64,000 bases of DNA from assembly GCA_003151955.1 (NCBI GenBank), contig PLZB01000095.1:1-64000 (forward strand), given 5' to 3'. The first letter of the stretch is position 1, and every line of letters starts with the position of its first letter. The notes beneath the pieces were generated by a model. It was not told the DNA's origin, made no database searches, and saw only the letters and a list, made by a program, of their open reading frames with translations. Positions 53,273-61,931 of the stretch are shown piece after piece. The position numbers and the translations under genes are program-made. This DNA comes from Acidimicrobiaceae bacterium (lineage in GTDB: Bacteria > Actinomycetota > Acidimicrobiia > Acidimicrobiales > UBA8190).

Positions 53273-54295
53273 TCAGCATGAACAGGCGTTGCAGACGCCG
53301 TCGCAGCAGCCCTCGCCGCAGCATTCGCAGCAGGTGCCCCGGCAGCAGCCGGATCCAGCCCGCTCGGGACGGGCCCGCCGACCGGGACGGCCCTCCCGGG
53401 GGGACCTTCCGGCCGCGGCCAGAACCACGGCCGGGGCCAGGGCGGCGGCGGACCGGGAGGGTCCTGACCTGACGAGCCGGTGGACGGAGCGATCGAGCTC
53501 GTCGACAAGGGCGTCGAGGAGGGCCGGGTCCACGAAGACAGCCTCGTCCAGAGCTGTCCTGAACTCGGCCAGGAGGGCCTCGGCCAGCTGCCGGGCCCCG
53601 GCCGGGGTCGTTCCCGATGCCGTCAGCGGGTTGAACCGCCCCCGCCGCCGGTCGAGGTCCCGGTCGGTCACGGCGTCGACGAGGTGCTCGAGACGTCCGA
53701 AGGCATCCCCGGCCCGGGCCAGTGGACCGGCGTTGGACTCGAGGCCGGCGAGGACAGCGGTGTGGGCGAAGACGGCGGCCACGGCCCGTCCCGCCGGAGC
53801 CAGGAGCTCGTCCAGCTCGTCGGTCTCCGACTCGACCCGGGCCGACTGGGCGGGCGCGGCCAGAATGGACCTGGGGTCGAACCCGACGGCGGCGGCGACC
53901 ACCGTTCCCTCGACGGACAGGCGACGGCCCAGGCGGGCCACGGCCGGTCGGGCCAGGGCGGGCAGGTCGCCGTCGAGGGCCTTGTCGGTAAGGGCGGCCG
54001 AGGCGCCGAGCAGGCCGACGGCCGCCACCGCCCTGGCCGCCGGCTCGCTCGAGGCAACGACATCGGCCCGGCGGAAGCCCCGCAGGGGACAGGGCCCGGC
54101 CGGTCGGGTCTCGAGCCGGCCCTGCTGGGCTTCGACGAGCACCGAGACCAGCAGGGTGTCGTAGCCGGTCACGACCCGGCTGGACTGGCCGGCCAGGTCC
54201 CGGAGGGTCAGACAGCCCCCACAGAGGTGGCTCTCCCACCTGGCCCCGAGCTCGTCACCCAGCCGGTGACGGCAGGGCCGGAGGATGCCTCGCAT
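53273..54295 (-). CDS. DUF5685-like protein with a C-terminal cysteine-rich tail
   Basis: 340 residues from ATG 54295. The N-terminus MRGILRPCRHRLGDELGARW, then HLCGGCLTLRDLAGQSSRVVTGYDTLLVSVLV fits DUF5685 (a CxxC pair and YD.L). Residues about 60-280 are helical and Ala/Asp-rich with no known motif. After the linker RSPREGRPGRRARPERAGSG the tail has CCRGTCCECCGEGCCDGVCNACSC (about 318-340), 11 Cys in 24 residues. This could bind metal, Fe-S or form disulfides. Function unknown. Confidence 0.78.
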   Translation of the reverse strand: MRGILRPCRHRLGDELGARWESHLCGGCLTLRDLAGQSSRVVTGYDTLLVSVLVEAQQGRLETRPAGPCPLRGFRRADVVASSEPAARAVAAVGLLGASAALTDKALDGDLPALARPAVARLGRRLSVEGTVVAAAVGFDPRSILAAPAQSARVESETDELDELLAPAGRAVAAVFAHTAVLAGLESNAGPLARAGDAFGRLEHLVDAVTDRDLDRRRGRFNPLTASGTTPAGARQLAEALLAEFRTALDEAVFVDPALLDALVDELDRSVHRLVRSGPSRSAAALAPAVVLAAAGRSPREGRPGRRARPERAGSGCCRGTCCECCGEGCCDGVCNACSC

Positions 54296-54390
54296 CGGCC
54301 CATCTTGGCGCGACGGGCCGGCCTCTGCCGCGTTCGGAGGCGGACCCCCGGATCCCGGCGGTCGGCAGCCCCATCGTCGACAATGAGGCG

Positions 54391-56292
54391 GTGAGCGCCT
54401 CCGCTGCGGGAAGAGCCGGACCGGGGCCGTGGATCGTCTCCCTGGCCACCTACCTGGCCCTCTCGGTGGTGCTCTGGTGGCAGGTCTGGTCGGGAGGTCC
54501 GGCCGGTCACATGACCTGTCTCTGCGGCGACCCGGGCCAGACGGTCTGGTTCCTGCGGTGGGCCGAGTTCGCCGTCGTCCACGGTCACGATCCCCTCCTC
54601 TCCCACGCGGTCCAGGTCCCTGACGGGGTGAACGTCCTGGCCAACAACAGTGAGCTGCTGGTGGGCCTGGTCCTGGCCCCGCTGACCTGGGCCGCCGGCC
54701 CGGTGGTGAGCTTCAACGTGGCCATGACCCTGACCCCGGTCCTGACGGCCCTGGCCGGGGCGGCCGTGTGCCGGCGGTTCACCGGTTGGGCCGCGGCCTG
54801 GCTCGGGGGTCTCATCTTCGGCTTCTCCCCCTTCGTGGTGGGGAGCCTCCCGGTCGGGCACCTGGGCGTGGCCCTCCTGGCCCTCCCCGCCCTCCAGTTC
54901 CTCTGTCTCCACGAGCTCGTCGCCCGCCAGGGGGGGTCGGCCCGGCGATGGGGGGCGCTCCTGGGACTCCTCACGGTGGCCGAGTTCTTCGTCAGCACCG
55001 AGATGCTGGCTGCCTCGGTCCTCCTGGCCGGCCTGTTCCTGGGCGTCCTGGCGGCGGCGGGGGCGATCGGCCGCCGTGGATGGTGGCAGGCCCGGTGGCG
55101 CCACGCCGGCCAGGGGCTGGTGGTGGCCCTGGCCGTGGCGATCGTCGGCCTGGCCGGGCCGGCCTGGTTCGCCGAGGCCGGTCCCCGGCACTTCACGGGG
55201 GCGGTCTGGCCCTTCGTGGCCGTGCTGGGGAACCCCTGGGCCAGCTTCTTCGTGATCCCGCCGGGCTCGGACCGACCGTCGCTGTTCAACCGCTTCGGCG
55301 GCTACGGCGGCCCGGTCGGGCCCCCGCTGGCCTATGTCGGGCCCTGGCTCCTCGGGGTGGTCGGGGCCGGCCTCGTCCTCCTCCGGCGGGTGGCGGTGGC
55401 CTGGCTGGCGGCCGGGGTGGTCCTGGTGGCCGGCGTCCTGTCCCTGGGGGCTCGGCTCCTCCCCGAGGGCCGGCTCTCGTCCTGGTGGCTGCCCTGGCGG
55501 CTCTTCCAGCACGTCCCCCTGGTGGAGAACATCGCCCCGCTCCGGCTGATGGCGTTGGGCTACCTCTTCATCGGCCTGGTCGTGGCCCTGGCCGTCGACC
55601 AGGCCCTGGAGCCGGCGGGCCCCATCCGCCGGCCGGCCGCCTGGAGGGTGGCGGCCGTGGCCATGGCCGCGGCCGCCGTGATCCCCATCGGGGTCGGCTA
55701 CCGGGTCCCCTTCACGACCACCCGGGCGGTCGTTCCGGCCTGGTTCGCCCGGGAGGGGCCCCGGCTCCGGGGCGACCCGGTCCTCCTGGTCCTCCCCTAC
55801 GACGGGAGCCGGGAGAGCAACGCCATGGCCTGGCAAGCCGTCGACGACATGACGTTCCGGCTGGTCGGGGCCTACGCCAAGGTCCCCGGAAGCAACGGGA
55901 CCGTCCAGTACGCCGGGCCCCCCGGGAGCGCGGCGGCCAGCCTGTCGCTCCTGTCGGTCCCCACCGGCCCCGAGCCGGCGGCCACCCCCCGGGTCCTGGC
56001 CGCCCTGGTCGCCGAGATCCGTCGGGACCGGGTCTCGGAGGTCGTCGTCACCCAAACCACCATGCGGGATCCGGCCTTCGCGGCCGGGTTCGTCACCGCC
56101 GCCCTGGGGGTGGCCCCCGTCGTCGAGGACGGAGCCTGGGTCTGGACCCATGCGGAGCGCGACCCGGGTCCGCTGGCGGTGGACCCCGGCGCCGTCGAGG
56201 CCTGCCGGACCCGGCTGGGCCGGACCGCCTACCGGAGGCTGGCGAGCCTCCCGGCCTGTGTGCTGGCCGGCCCGACCGTCAGCGGACCGTGA
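54391..56292 (+). CDS. polytopic membrane protein, GT-C glycosyltransferase-like
   Basis: 633 residues from GTG 54391. About eleven membrane segments up to residue 430, then a soluble outer domain (about 440-633) containing VLPYDGSRESNAMAWQAVDDM and VVTQTTMRDPAFAAGFVTA. First exterior loop: GDPGQTVWFLRWAEFAVVHGHDPLLSH and VNVLANNSELLVGLVLAPL, a pattern of actinobacterial GT-C-like proteins that use lipid-linked sugars. The donor-binding Asp (CGDPGQ) is consistent. Tail-to-tail overlap of 14 bases with mrp. Confidence 0.85.
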   Translation: MSASAAGRAGPGPWIVSLATYLALSVVLWWQVWSGGPAGHMTCLCGDPGQTVWFLRWAEFAVVHGHDPLLSHAVQVPDGVNVLANNSELLVGLVLAPLTWAAGPVVSFNVAMTLTPVLTALAGAAVCRRFTGWAAAWLGGLIFGFSPFVVGSLPVGHLGVALLALPALQFLCLHELVARQGGSARRWGALLGLLTVAEFFVSTEMLAASVLLAGLFLGVLAAAGAIGRRGWWQARWRHAGQGLVVALAVAIVGLAGPAWFAEAGPRHFTGAVWPFVAVLGNPWASFFVIPPGSDRPSLFNRFGGYGGPVGPPLAYVGPWLLGVVGAGLVLLRRVAVAWLAAGVVLVAGVLSLGARLLPEGRLSSWWLPWRLFQHVPLVENIAPLRLMALGYLFIGLVVALAVDQALEPAGPIRRPAAWRVAAVAMAAAAVIPIGVGYRVPFTTTRAVVPAWFAREGPRLRGDPVLLVLPYDGSRESNAMAWQAVDDMTFRLVGAYAKVPGSNGTVQYAGPPGSAAASLSLLSVPTGPEPAATPRVLAALVAEIRRDRVSEVVVTQTTMRDPAFAAGFVTAALGVAPVVEDGAWVWTHAERDPGPLAVDPGAVEACRTRLGRTAYRRLASLPACVLAGPTVSGP

Positions 56293-57475
56293 GCTCCCGG
56301 CGGTAGATCCGGACCGGGCCCATCTCGGCCAGGCGGGTGGCCAGGTCGTCGAAGGCCAGGGCGGCCTCGCCGGTGGGATCGGCAACCCGGACGGGGACAC
56401 CGTCGTCGCCCCCCTGGCGGAGGGCGGGGACGAGGGGGAGCCGTCCCAGGAGGGGGACCTCGAGGGCGTCGGCCAGGGCCTGGCCCCCGCCGGCCCCGAA
56501 GAGCTCGTAGCGGGTCCCCTCGTCGCCGGTGAACCAGGACATGTTCTCGATGACCCCCCGGACGGGGAGCTTGAGCTGCCTGGCCGCGTAGGCCGAGCGC
56601 TGGGCCACCCGTTGGGCGGCGGGCTGGGGGGTGGTGACGACGAGGATCTCGGTCCGGGGGAGGTACTGGCCCAGGGAGAGGGCGACGTCGCCGGTCCCGG
56701 GGGGCATGTCGATGAGGAGGAAATCGGGGTCCCCCCAGTAGGCGTCGACGAGGAACTGCTCGAGGGCCTTGTGGAGCATGGGGCCCCGCCAGATGACGGG
56801 CTGCTCGTCGGGGACGAAGTAGCCCATGGAGAGGCAGCGGACACCGTGGACGACGGGGGGGACGAGGAGCTTCTCGATGGTGGAAGGGCCGTGGTCGACA
56901 CCGATCATCTTGGGGACGGAGAAGCCGTAGACGTCGGCGTCGAGGAGGCCGACCTCGTGGCCCTGGGCGGCGAGGGCCACGGCCAGGTTGACGGTGACCG
57001 AGGACTTCCCCACCCCGCCCTTCCCCGAGGAGACCCCGATGACCCGGGTCCTCGAGCCGGGGACCATGAAGCGGTTGGTCTTCCCCTCCTCGTGACCGAG
57101 GGGCTGGGGAGGGCCTCCGGGGGCACGGCCATGGGCGTGGCCCGGGCCGCCGTGGCCGCCGACCAGGTCGGCGGGCTCCCCACCGGGGGGCTCGGCCAGT
57201 CGGGACCGAAGGGCGTGCTGCTGGTCCCCGTCCATGTCGACGGTGGTGACGACGGCGTCGTCGACCCCGTCGACGGCGGTGGCGGCGGCCGCCACCCGGC
57301 GGACGAGCTCGTCGCGGACGGGCCAGCCCGGGACGGGGAGGAGGATCTCGATACGGGCCGCTCCCCCGTCGAGCCCGAGGGCTCCGACCATGCCGAGCTC
57401 GGCCAGGCCCCGACGGAAGTCCGGATCGTCGACGGCCGCGACCGCGGCGCGGAGATCTGCTTCGCTGGGGGTCAC
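56279..57475 (-). CDS. mrp: Mrp/NBP35-type Fe-S cluster carrier ATPase
   Basis: 398 residues from GTG 57475, selected for GGAGG 6 bases upstream. N-terminal DUF59/MIP18-like domain (about 1-95, SEADLRAAVAAVDDPDFRRGLAELGMV), a His/Gly-rich linker (GGHGGPGHAHGRAPG), then the P-loop domain: GVSSGKGGVGKSSVTVNLA, LLDADVYGFSVPKM, DFLLIDMPPGTGD, GVIENMSWF. The CxxC cluster motif of many Mrp proteins after ENMS is absent here. Carries Fe-S clusters to client proteins. Divergent from the SufR-like gene. Confidence 0.93.
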   Translation of the reverse strand: MTPSEADLRAAVAAVDDPDFRRGLAELGMVGALGLDGGAARIEILLPVPGWPVRDELVRRVAAAATAVDGVDDAVVTTVDMDGDQQHALRSRLAEPPGGEPADLVGGHGGPGHAHGRAPGGPPQPLGHEEGKTNRFMVPGSRTRVIGVSSGKGGVGKSSVTVNLAVALAAQGHEVGLLDADVYGFSVPKMIGVDHGPSTIEKLLVPPVVHGVRCLSMGYFVPDEQPVIWRGPMLHKALEQFLVDAYWGDPDFLLIDMPPGTGDVALSLGQYLPRTEILVVTTPQPAAQRVAQRSAYAARQLKLPVRGVIENMSWFTGDEGTRYELFGAGGGQALADALEVPLLGRLPLVPALRQGGDDGVPVRVADPTGEAALAFDDLATRLAEMGPVRIYRRELTVR

Positions 57476-57536
57476 GGGTTCCCTCCGGAGTCGGTCGGGC
57501 GTTGGCACGACCAGGACCTTCGTCGCGCCTGGCAGG

Positions 57537-57542
57537 TAGACT
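57537..57542 (+). promoter_or_regulatory. -10 box TAGACT of the SufR-like gene, leaderless
   Basis: TAGACT ends 6 bases before GTG 57549; no Shine-Dalgarno lies between, so a leaderless mRNA is likely. The 73-base gap to the mrp start must also contain the mrp promoter. Confidence 0.5.
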
Positions 57543-57548
57543 AGTTCC

Positions 57549-58295
57549 GTGCAGCCGGCCTCCGACCACGTCCGGAGTGAGCCCGCCGACCGGAGGTTCT
57601 CCGCCGCCATCGCCGCCGTGACCTCCGCCTTCGGCGACCCGACCCGGCGCGAGATCTACCTCCACGTCCGGTCCCATCCGAAGGAGACGGCCTCGGACGT
57701 CGCCGCCGCCTTCTCCCTCCACCCCAACGTGGCCCGGCACCATCTCGACCGGCTGGCCGCCGGGGGCTACCTGGAGGTGAGCCTGGAGCGATCCCCGCTG
57801 GCCGGGGCCGGCCGGCCCTCCAAGCGGTACCGGGCCGTCCCCGAGCACGGGGGGGACCTGGCCTCGGACCTCCTGGGCCACAAGGACGACCTCCTCGTCT
57901 CCCTCCTGGCCGGGGCCCTCGAGCTCCTGGGGCCGGAGCGGGCCGAGCTGATGGCCGAGGAGGTCGGGGAGCAGTACGGCCGGACCCTGGCCGAGAAGAT
58001 GGAGCCGGGGGAGGGCCAGCGGTCGGTCCGGGCCGCCATGCACGCCGTGGCCGACGCCCTCACCGCCAACGGCTTCGACGCCCACGCCGAGGACCGGGGG
58101 CTCTCCACGGCGGTGGTGGCCGGCCACTGCCCCTTCGGGGATGCCGCCGCCGCCCACCCGGTCATCTGCGCCGTCGACCGGGGGATGATCCGGGGACTCC
58201 TGGCCGGGCTCTGCGGGGAGGCCGTGGAGGGGCCGGTGCCGGTGGTCCTGTCGTCCCGGGCCCGGGGCGACGACGCCTGCAGCGCGCTGGCCTAG
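57549..58295 (+). CDS. SufR-like iron-sulfur winged-helix regulator
   Basis: 248 residues. HTH at about 25-75: VTSAFGDPTRREIYLHVRSH and ETASDVAAAFSLHPNVARHHLDRLAAGGYL. The C-terminal part holds the cysteines of a cluster-binding site: HC-PFGDAAAAHPVI-C (C-x12-C), then C after 14 residues (LAGLC) and C after 21 more (DDAC). SufR proteins with this pattern repress suf operons when holo. Probably controls the next gene and mrp. Only the TAG stop separates it from the desulfurase. Confidence 0.9.
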   Translation: MQPASDHVRSEPADRRFSAAIAAVTSAFGDPTRREIYLHVRSHPKETASDVAAAFSLHPNVARHHLDRLAAGGYLEVSLERSPLAGAGRPSKRYRAVPEHGGDLASDLLGHKDDLLVSLLAGALELLGPERAELMAEEVGEQYGRTLAEKMEPGEGQRSVRAAMHAVADALTANGFDAHAEDRGLSTAVVAGHCPFGDAAAAHPVICAVDRGMIRGLLAGLCGEAVEGPVPVVLSSRARGDDACSALA

Positions 58296-59456
58296 GTGGG
58301 CCGCCACTACCTCGACCACGCCTCCACCTCCCCCCTCCGGCCCGAGGCCGCCGCGGCGATGAGCCGGTGGCTGGAGGAGGCGGGGGCCGGGGAATGGGGT
58401 GATCCGGGCCGGGTCCACCTCGAGGGGCGCCGGGCCCGGCCGGTCCTGGAAGAGGCCCGGGAGGCGGTGGCCGGATTCCTCGGGACCCGGCCCCGGCAGG
58501 TCGTCTTCACCTCGGGGGCCACCGAGGCCGTCAACGCCGCGGTCTGGGGGGCGACCCGGGGCCATCCGGGCCGGCCCGTCCTCCTGGCCGAGGTCGAGCA
58601 CTCCTGCGTCCGGGAGGCCTCGGTCCGGCTGGCCCCGACGGTCGTCCTCCCCGTCGACGGGACCGGCCGGGTCGACATCGCCGCCCTGGAGGAGGCACTG
58701 GCCCGGGTCGAGGCGGAAGGGGGACCGCCGGCGCTCGTCCACTGCCAGGCCGCCAACCACGAGGTGGGGACCCTCCAGCCCCTGGCCGAGGTGGTCGAGG
58801 CCTCCCACCGCCGGGGGGCCTGGGTCCACGTCGACGCCGCGGTGGCGGCCGGCCATCTCCCGGTGGCCTTCGACGACCTGGGGGCCGACCTCCTGTCGGT
58901 GAGCGCCCACAAGCTGGGTGGACCTCCCGGGGTCGGAGCCCTCCTCGTCCGGCGGGGGCTCCGGATCGAGCCCCTCCTCCTCGGGGGGGACCAGGAGCGG
59001 GGACGGCGGGGGGGCCTCGAGAACGGGATCGGGATCGTCGGGTTCGGAGCCGTGGCCGGGGCCCTGGCCGAGCCGGGGCGGCAGGCCGCCGAGGCGGCGC
59101 TGGCCCGGGAGCAGACGGCCCGGCTCCTCGAGGCCGCCCTGGCCGTCGACGACGTCGGCATCCTCGGCCACCCCCTCGACCGGCTCCCCCAGCTCGTCTG
59201 CCTGGCCGTGGGTGGGGTGGAGGCCGAACCGGTGCTCCTCGGCCTCGACCGGGCCGGGGTGGCGGCCCACTCCGGGTCGGCCTGCTCCTCGGAGGCCCTG
59301 GCCCCCTCCCCCGTCCTCGAGGCCATGGGGGTGGAGGCGGAGCGGTCGCTCCGGCTCTCGGTGGGCTGGTCGACGACCGGGGAGGACGTGGCCGCCTTCG
59401 CCGGGGCCTTCCCCGGGGTGGTCGGGGATCTTCGGGCCCTGGGCCGGTCGGGCTGA
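58296..59456 (+). CDS. cysteine desulfurase (IscS/NifS-like)
   Basis: 386 residues from GTG 58296, directly after the regulator's TAG. PLP-binding Lys in SVSAHKLGGPPGVGALLVRRG; active Cys in HSGSACSSEALAPS; HYLDHASTSPLRPEA at the start; QAANHEVGTLQPL and HVDAAVAAGHLP typical. Supplies sulfur for Fe-S clusters or tRNA thiolation. No IscU or SufU scaffold is seen here. Note HC rather than NNE in the QxANHEVG block: family-typical Asn-His-Glu is kept. Confidence 0.93.
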   Translation: MGRHYLDHASTSPLRPEAAAAMSRWLEEAGAGEWGDPGRVHLEGRRARPVLEEAREAVAGFLGTRPRQVVFTSGATEAVNAAVWGATRGHPGRPVLLAEVEHSCVREASVRLAPTVVLPVDGTGRVDIAALEEALARVEAEGGPPALVHCQAANHEVGTLQPLAEVVEASHRRGAWVHVDAAVAAGHLPVAFDDLGADLLSVSAHKLGGPPGVGALLVRRGLRIEPLLLGGDQERGRRGGLENGIGIVGFGAVAGALAEPGRQAAEAALAREQTARLLEAALAVDDVGILGHPLDRLPQLVCLAVGGVEAEPVLLGLDRAGVAAHSGSACSSEALAPSPVLEAMGVEAERSLRLSVGWSTTGEDVAAFAGAFPGVVGDLRALGRSG

Positions 59457-59489
59457 GCCAGCCCCCCGGGGAGCTCCCGCCAGGGCCGG

Positions 59490-60080
59490 TCAGGAACAGG
59501 AGCTGGAGCGGAGGGCGAAGGCTGGTCCGGGCAGGGAGAAGCTCCGGGTCAGGACGGAGACGGCAGCCCGGACGTTCCACTGGGTCAGCGTGATCGCCTG
59601 CGGGACGGTGCCGGCACAGGTCGGGATGCGCATCTCGACGAGGAGCTGGGCAGACGAGCTCCCGGGCCTGGAGCCGCTCCAGGGCCGGGCCCGGCTCCAG
59701 GCCATCGGGCCGGGGCCGGCCGGGGCGGAACCGTCGATCCTGCGGATGGCGGCGAGGGGGACGGTGAAACCGGGACCGGTGGCGGAGGAGAGATCGATCT
59801 GCTCCACCGAGACGCCCAGCGGTCCGGTGACGGCCAGCCCCAGCAGCAGGTAGACGGGGTGCCCAGAGGGAGCCGAGATCACGGGCGTCGGGCCGCCCCC
59901 GAGCGAGACGGCGGGGTCGCCTCCCTGGGGCCCGCCGGGCAGGTCGACGGCCGTCTGGGCCAGATGGGTGTCGTCGACGGCGACCCAGCCACGGGTCTCG
60001 ACGACCACTCCTGCCACCACGATCGTCAGCAGCAGGATCTGGAGGATCTGGCGGCGCCGACGGCTGTTCGGGGACGTCAT
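59490..60080 (-). CDS. membrane-anchored protein of unknown function at the end of the ccm operon
   Basis: 196 residues from ATG 60080, 4-base overlap with the TPR gene. One N-terminal helix (ILQILLLTIVVAGVVVETRGW, about 10-30) and an exterior domain with GLAVTGPLGVSVEQIDLSSATGPGFTV and PTCAGTVPQAITLTQWNVRAA. The C-terminus ends FALRSSSCS with a terminal cysteine pair region. Not recognised. Operon position suggests a link to cytochrome c maturation. Confidence 0.72.
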   Translation of the reverse strand: MTSPNSRRRRQILQILLLTIVVAGVVVETRGWVAVDDTHLAQTAVDLPGGPQGGDPAVSLGGGPTPVISAPSGHPVYLLLGLAVTGPLGVSVEQIDLSSATGPGFTVPLAAIRRIDGSAPAGPGPMAWSRARPWSGSRPGSSSAQLLVEMRIPTCAGTVPQAITLTQWNVRAAVSVLTRSFSLPGPAFALRSSSCS

Positions 60081-60895
60081 CCCGCCGGGACCGGGGGGAG
60101 GGTGGAGGTGGTGGCCGGGACGGTCGTGACCGGGACGGTCACCCCCGGGGGAAGGGCCGGGAGGGGCTGGTGGACCGCGGTGAAGGCCCCGGCCACGACG
60201 CCCATGACGGGCTGGAGGTCGACGGCCGGCGGGGGGGGTCGGTCGGCCAGCATGACGGTGAACTGGGCCACGGCGTCGGCGGGGTCGTTCTCGGCCAGGT
60301 ACATCTGGCCCAGGTAGAGCCGGGGGGACCAGGACCCGGGGGCGGCCCGGACGGCGGCCTCCTCGGTGCGCTGGCCCTGCTCGATGAGGGCGGCCTGGCC
60401 GGCCCGGACCCCGGTCCCGAATTCGAGCCAACCGGACTCGGCCAGGGCCTCGGGCTGGGTGGGGTCGAGGACGAGGACCTTCCCGTAGAGGCGGAGGGCG
60501 TCGACGCTGTCCCCGGCGCTGTCGAGGGCCTCGGCCTCCCCGAGCTCCTGGCGGAGGGTGGCCTGGGTCGAGGCCCGGGCCGAGCCCGACCCGGTCTGGC
60601 CGGGGAGCCGGGAGCTGGTGGCCTCGAGGACGACGAGGAGGGTGATCCCGCCGAGGATCAGGAGGGCCCCCACGACGAGGAGGCTCCGGCGGCGGTGCCG
60701 GCCGGGAGGAGGGGCCGGGGTGGGGGGCGGGGCGGTCCCGAGGGTCCGCAGGACGGTGGCGGCCCGGGCCGTGTAGCGGTCGCGGAGGGCGGCGAAGTCC
60801 TCCTCGGTGAGGTCCCCGGCCGTCCGTTCGTCGTTGAGGTCCCGGAGGGACTGGAAGAGGAAAGCCCGTTCCTCCTCGAGCTCACGGCGGCTCAC
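60077..60895 (-). CDS. TPR protein of the cytochrome c maturation operon (CcmI-like)
   Basis: 272 residues from GTG 60895 (GTGA overlap with ccmH). N-terminus RRELEEERAFLFQSLRDLND and ERTAGDLTEEDFAALRDRY is the CcmI-type coiled region; a membrane helix at about 73-92 (LLVVGALLILGGITLLVVL) is followed by two to three TPR-like repeats (DALRLYGKVLVLDPTQPEALAESGWLEF). CcmI holds apocytochrome for haem ligation. Confidence 0.85.
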   Translation of the reverse strand: MSRRELEEERAFLFQSLRDLNDERTAGDLTEEDFAALRDRYTARAATVLRTLGTAPPPTPAPPPGRHRRRSLLVVGALLILGGITLLVVLEATSSRLPGQTGSGSARASTQATLRQELGEAEALDSAGDSVDALRLYGKVLVLDPTQPEALAESGWLEFGTGVRAGQAALIEQGQRTEEAAVRAAPGSWSPRLYLGQMYLAENDPADAVAQFTVMLADRPPPPAVDLQPVMGVVAGAFTAVHQPLPALPPGVTVPVTTVPATTSTLPPVPAG

Positions 60896-61389
60896 GTCCC
60901 GGCCTCCCCCTCCCGGGCCATGGCGGCCCGGACGGCGTCCCGGTCGGCGAGGTCGACGGTGACGGTGAGGGCAGCCGTCGAGCGGCGGCGCCAGAAGACG
61001 GTGGCCAGGGCGGCGGCGGCGGCGGTGACGGCGAGGACGGGGAGGAGCCAGACGAGGCCCTCGGCACCCCCGGTGCCGGGACGGAGGAGGACGCCGGGTC
61101 CGTAGAGGGCGACGTAGTGGTCCTCGATCGAGGGGGCGCTCTGGTGGGCCTCGACATCGGCGAGGACCTGGGCCCGGATGGTGGTGGCCAACTGGGAGGA
61201 GGAGTCGGCCACGGAGAGGCCCTGGCAGGTCGGGCACTTGATGACGGCGTCGATGGCGGCGGCCTGCTGGCGGGGGGTGGCCGGGCCGGAGGGGGGCCAG
61301 GCCCCGACGGTGAGCGCCACCCCCACCGTCACGAGGAGGACGAGCCAGGCCGCCGTCCGCCGGCGGGGAGCCGGCTGGAAGGAGGTCAT
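60892..61389 (-). CDS. ccmH: cytochrome c maturation protein CcmH
   Basis: 165 residues, ATG 61389. An N-terminal signal anchor (AAWLVLLVTVGVALTVGA), the redox motif IKCPTCQGLSVADSSSQLA (CPTC), DHYVALYGPGVLL and a C-terminal membrane helix (LVWLLPVLAVTAAAAALATVF). CcmH reduces or holds the apocytochrome CxxCH motif. Confidence 0.93.
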   Translation of the reverse strand: MTSFQPAPRRRTAAWLVLLVTVGVALTVGAWPPSGPATPRQQAAAIDAVIKCPTCQGLSVADSSSQLATTIRAQVLADVEAHQSAPSIEDHYVALYGPGVLLRPGTGGAEGLVWLLPVLAVTAAAAALATVFWRRRSTAALTVTVDLADRDAVRAAMAREGEAGT

Positions 61390-61931
61390 GTCGGGGCTCC
61401 GAAGGCGGTCAGCTCCCGGTCGAGGTAGGCGGCGGTGACGGGACCGTCGATGTGGGCCACGACGACCCCCTGGGGGTCGACCAGGAAGGTCTCGGGCTGG
61501 CCCAGGACGGCCCAGCGGACCCCGAGGGAGCCGTCGGGGTCGGCCAGGGTAGGCCAGGTGGCCCCCTGCTGCTGCTGGTAGGTCCGGGCCGCCGTGTCGG
61601 AGTCGTCGACGACGACCCCGACGAGGGCGGTGTCGGTGGGGGCCCGGTGCTCGAAGGCGAAGGTGACGAGCTCGGGCTCCTCTTGCTGGCAGGGCCCGCA
61701 CCAGCTGGCGAAGAAGTTGACCACGACCCAGCGGCCCCGCTCGGCGGTGAGGTCGAAGCCGGACCCGGTCAGGGTGGGTCCGGCCAGGGGCACGACGTGG
61801 CCGATGCTGGCGTTGGCCACCTGGCGGGTCTGGTAGTTGGGGCTGGCGGCCAGGACGGCGACGAGGGCGGCCACGACCACCAGGACGCCGAGGGCGACCC
61901 AGCGGGTGGGGTGGCGGGTGGCCCCGGTCAC
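61386..61931 (-). CDS. ccmG: thioredoxin-like CcmG/DsbE protein
   Basis: 181 residues from GTG 61931 (GTGA overlap with ccmF). N-terminal signal anchor (VALGVLVVVAALVAVLAASP), then a TlpA-type fold with FFASWCGPCQQEEPEL (CGPC active site) and LGQPETFLVDPQGVVV. Keeps the apocytochrome thiols reduced before haem attachment. Confidence 0.93.
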   Translation of the reverse strand: MTGATRHPTRWVALGVLVVVAALVAVLAASPNYQTRQVANASIGHVVPLAGPTLTGSGFDLTAERGRWVVVNFFASWCGPCQQEEPELVTFAFEHRAPTDTALVGVVVDDSDTAARTYQQQQGATWPTLADPDGSLGVRWAVLGQPETFLVDPQGVVVAHIDGPVTAAYLDRELTAFGAPT

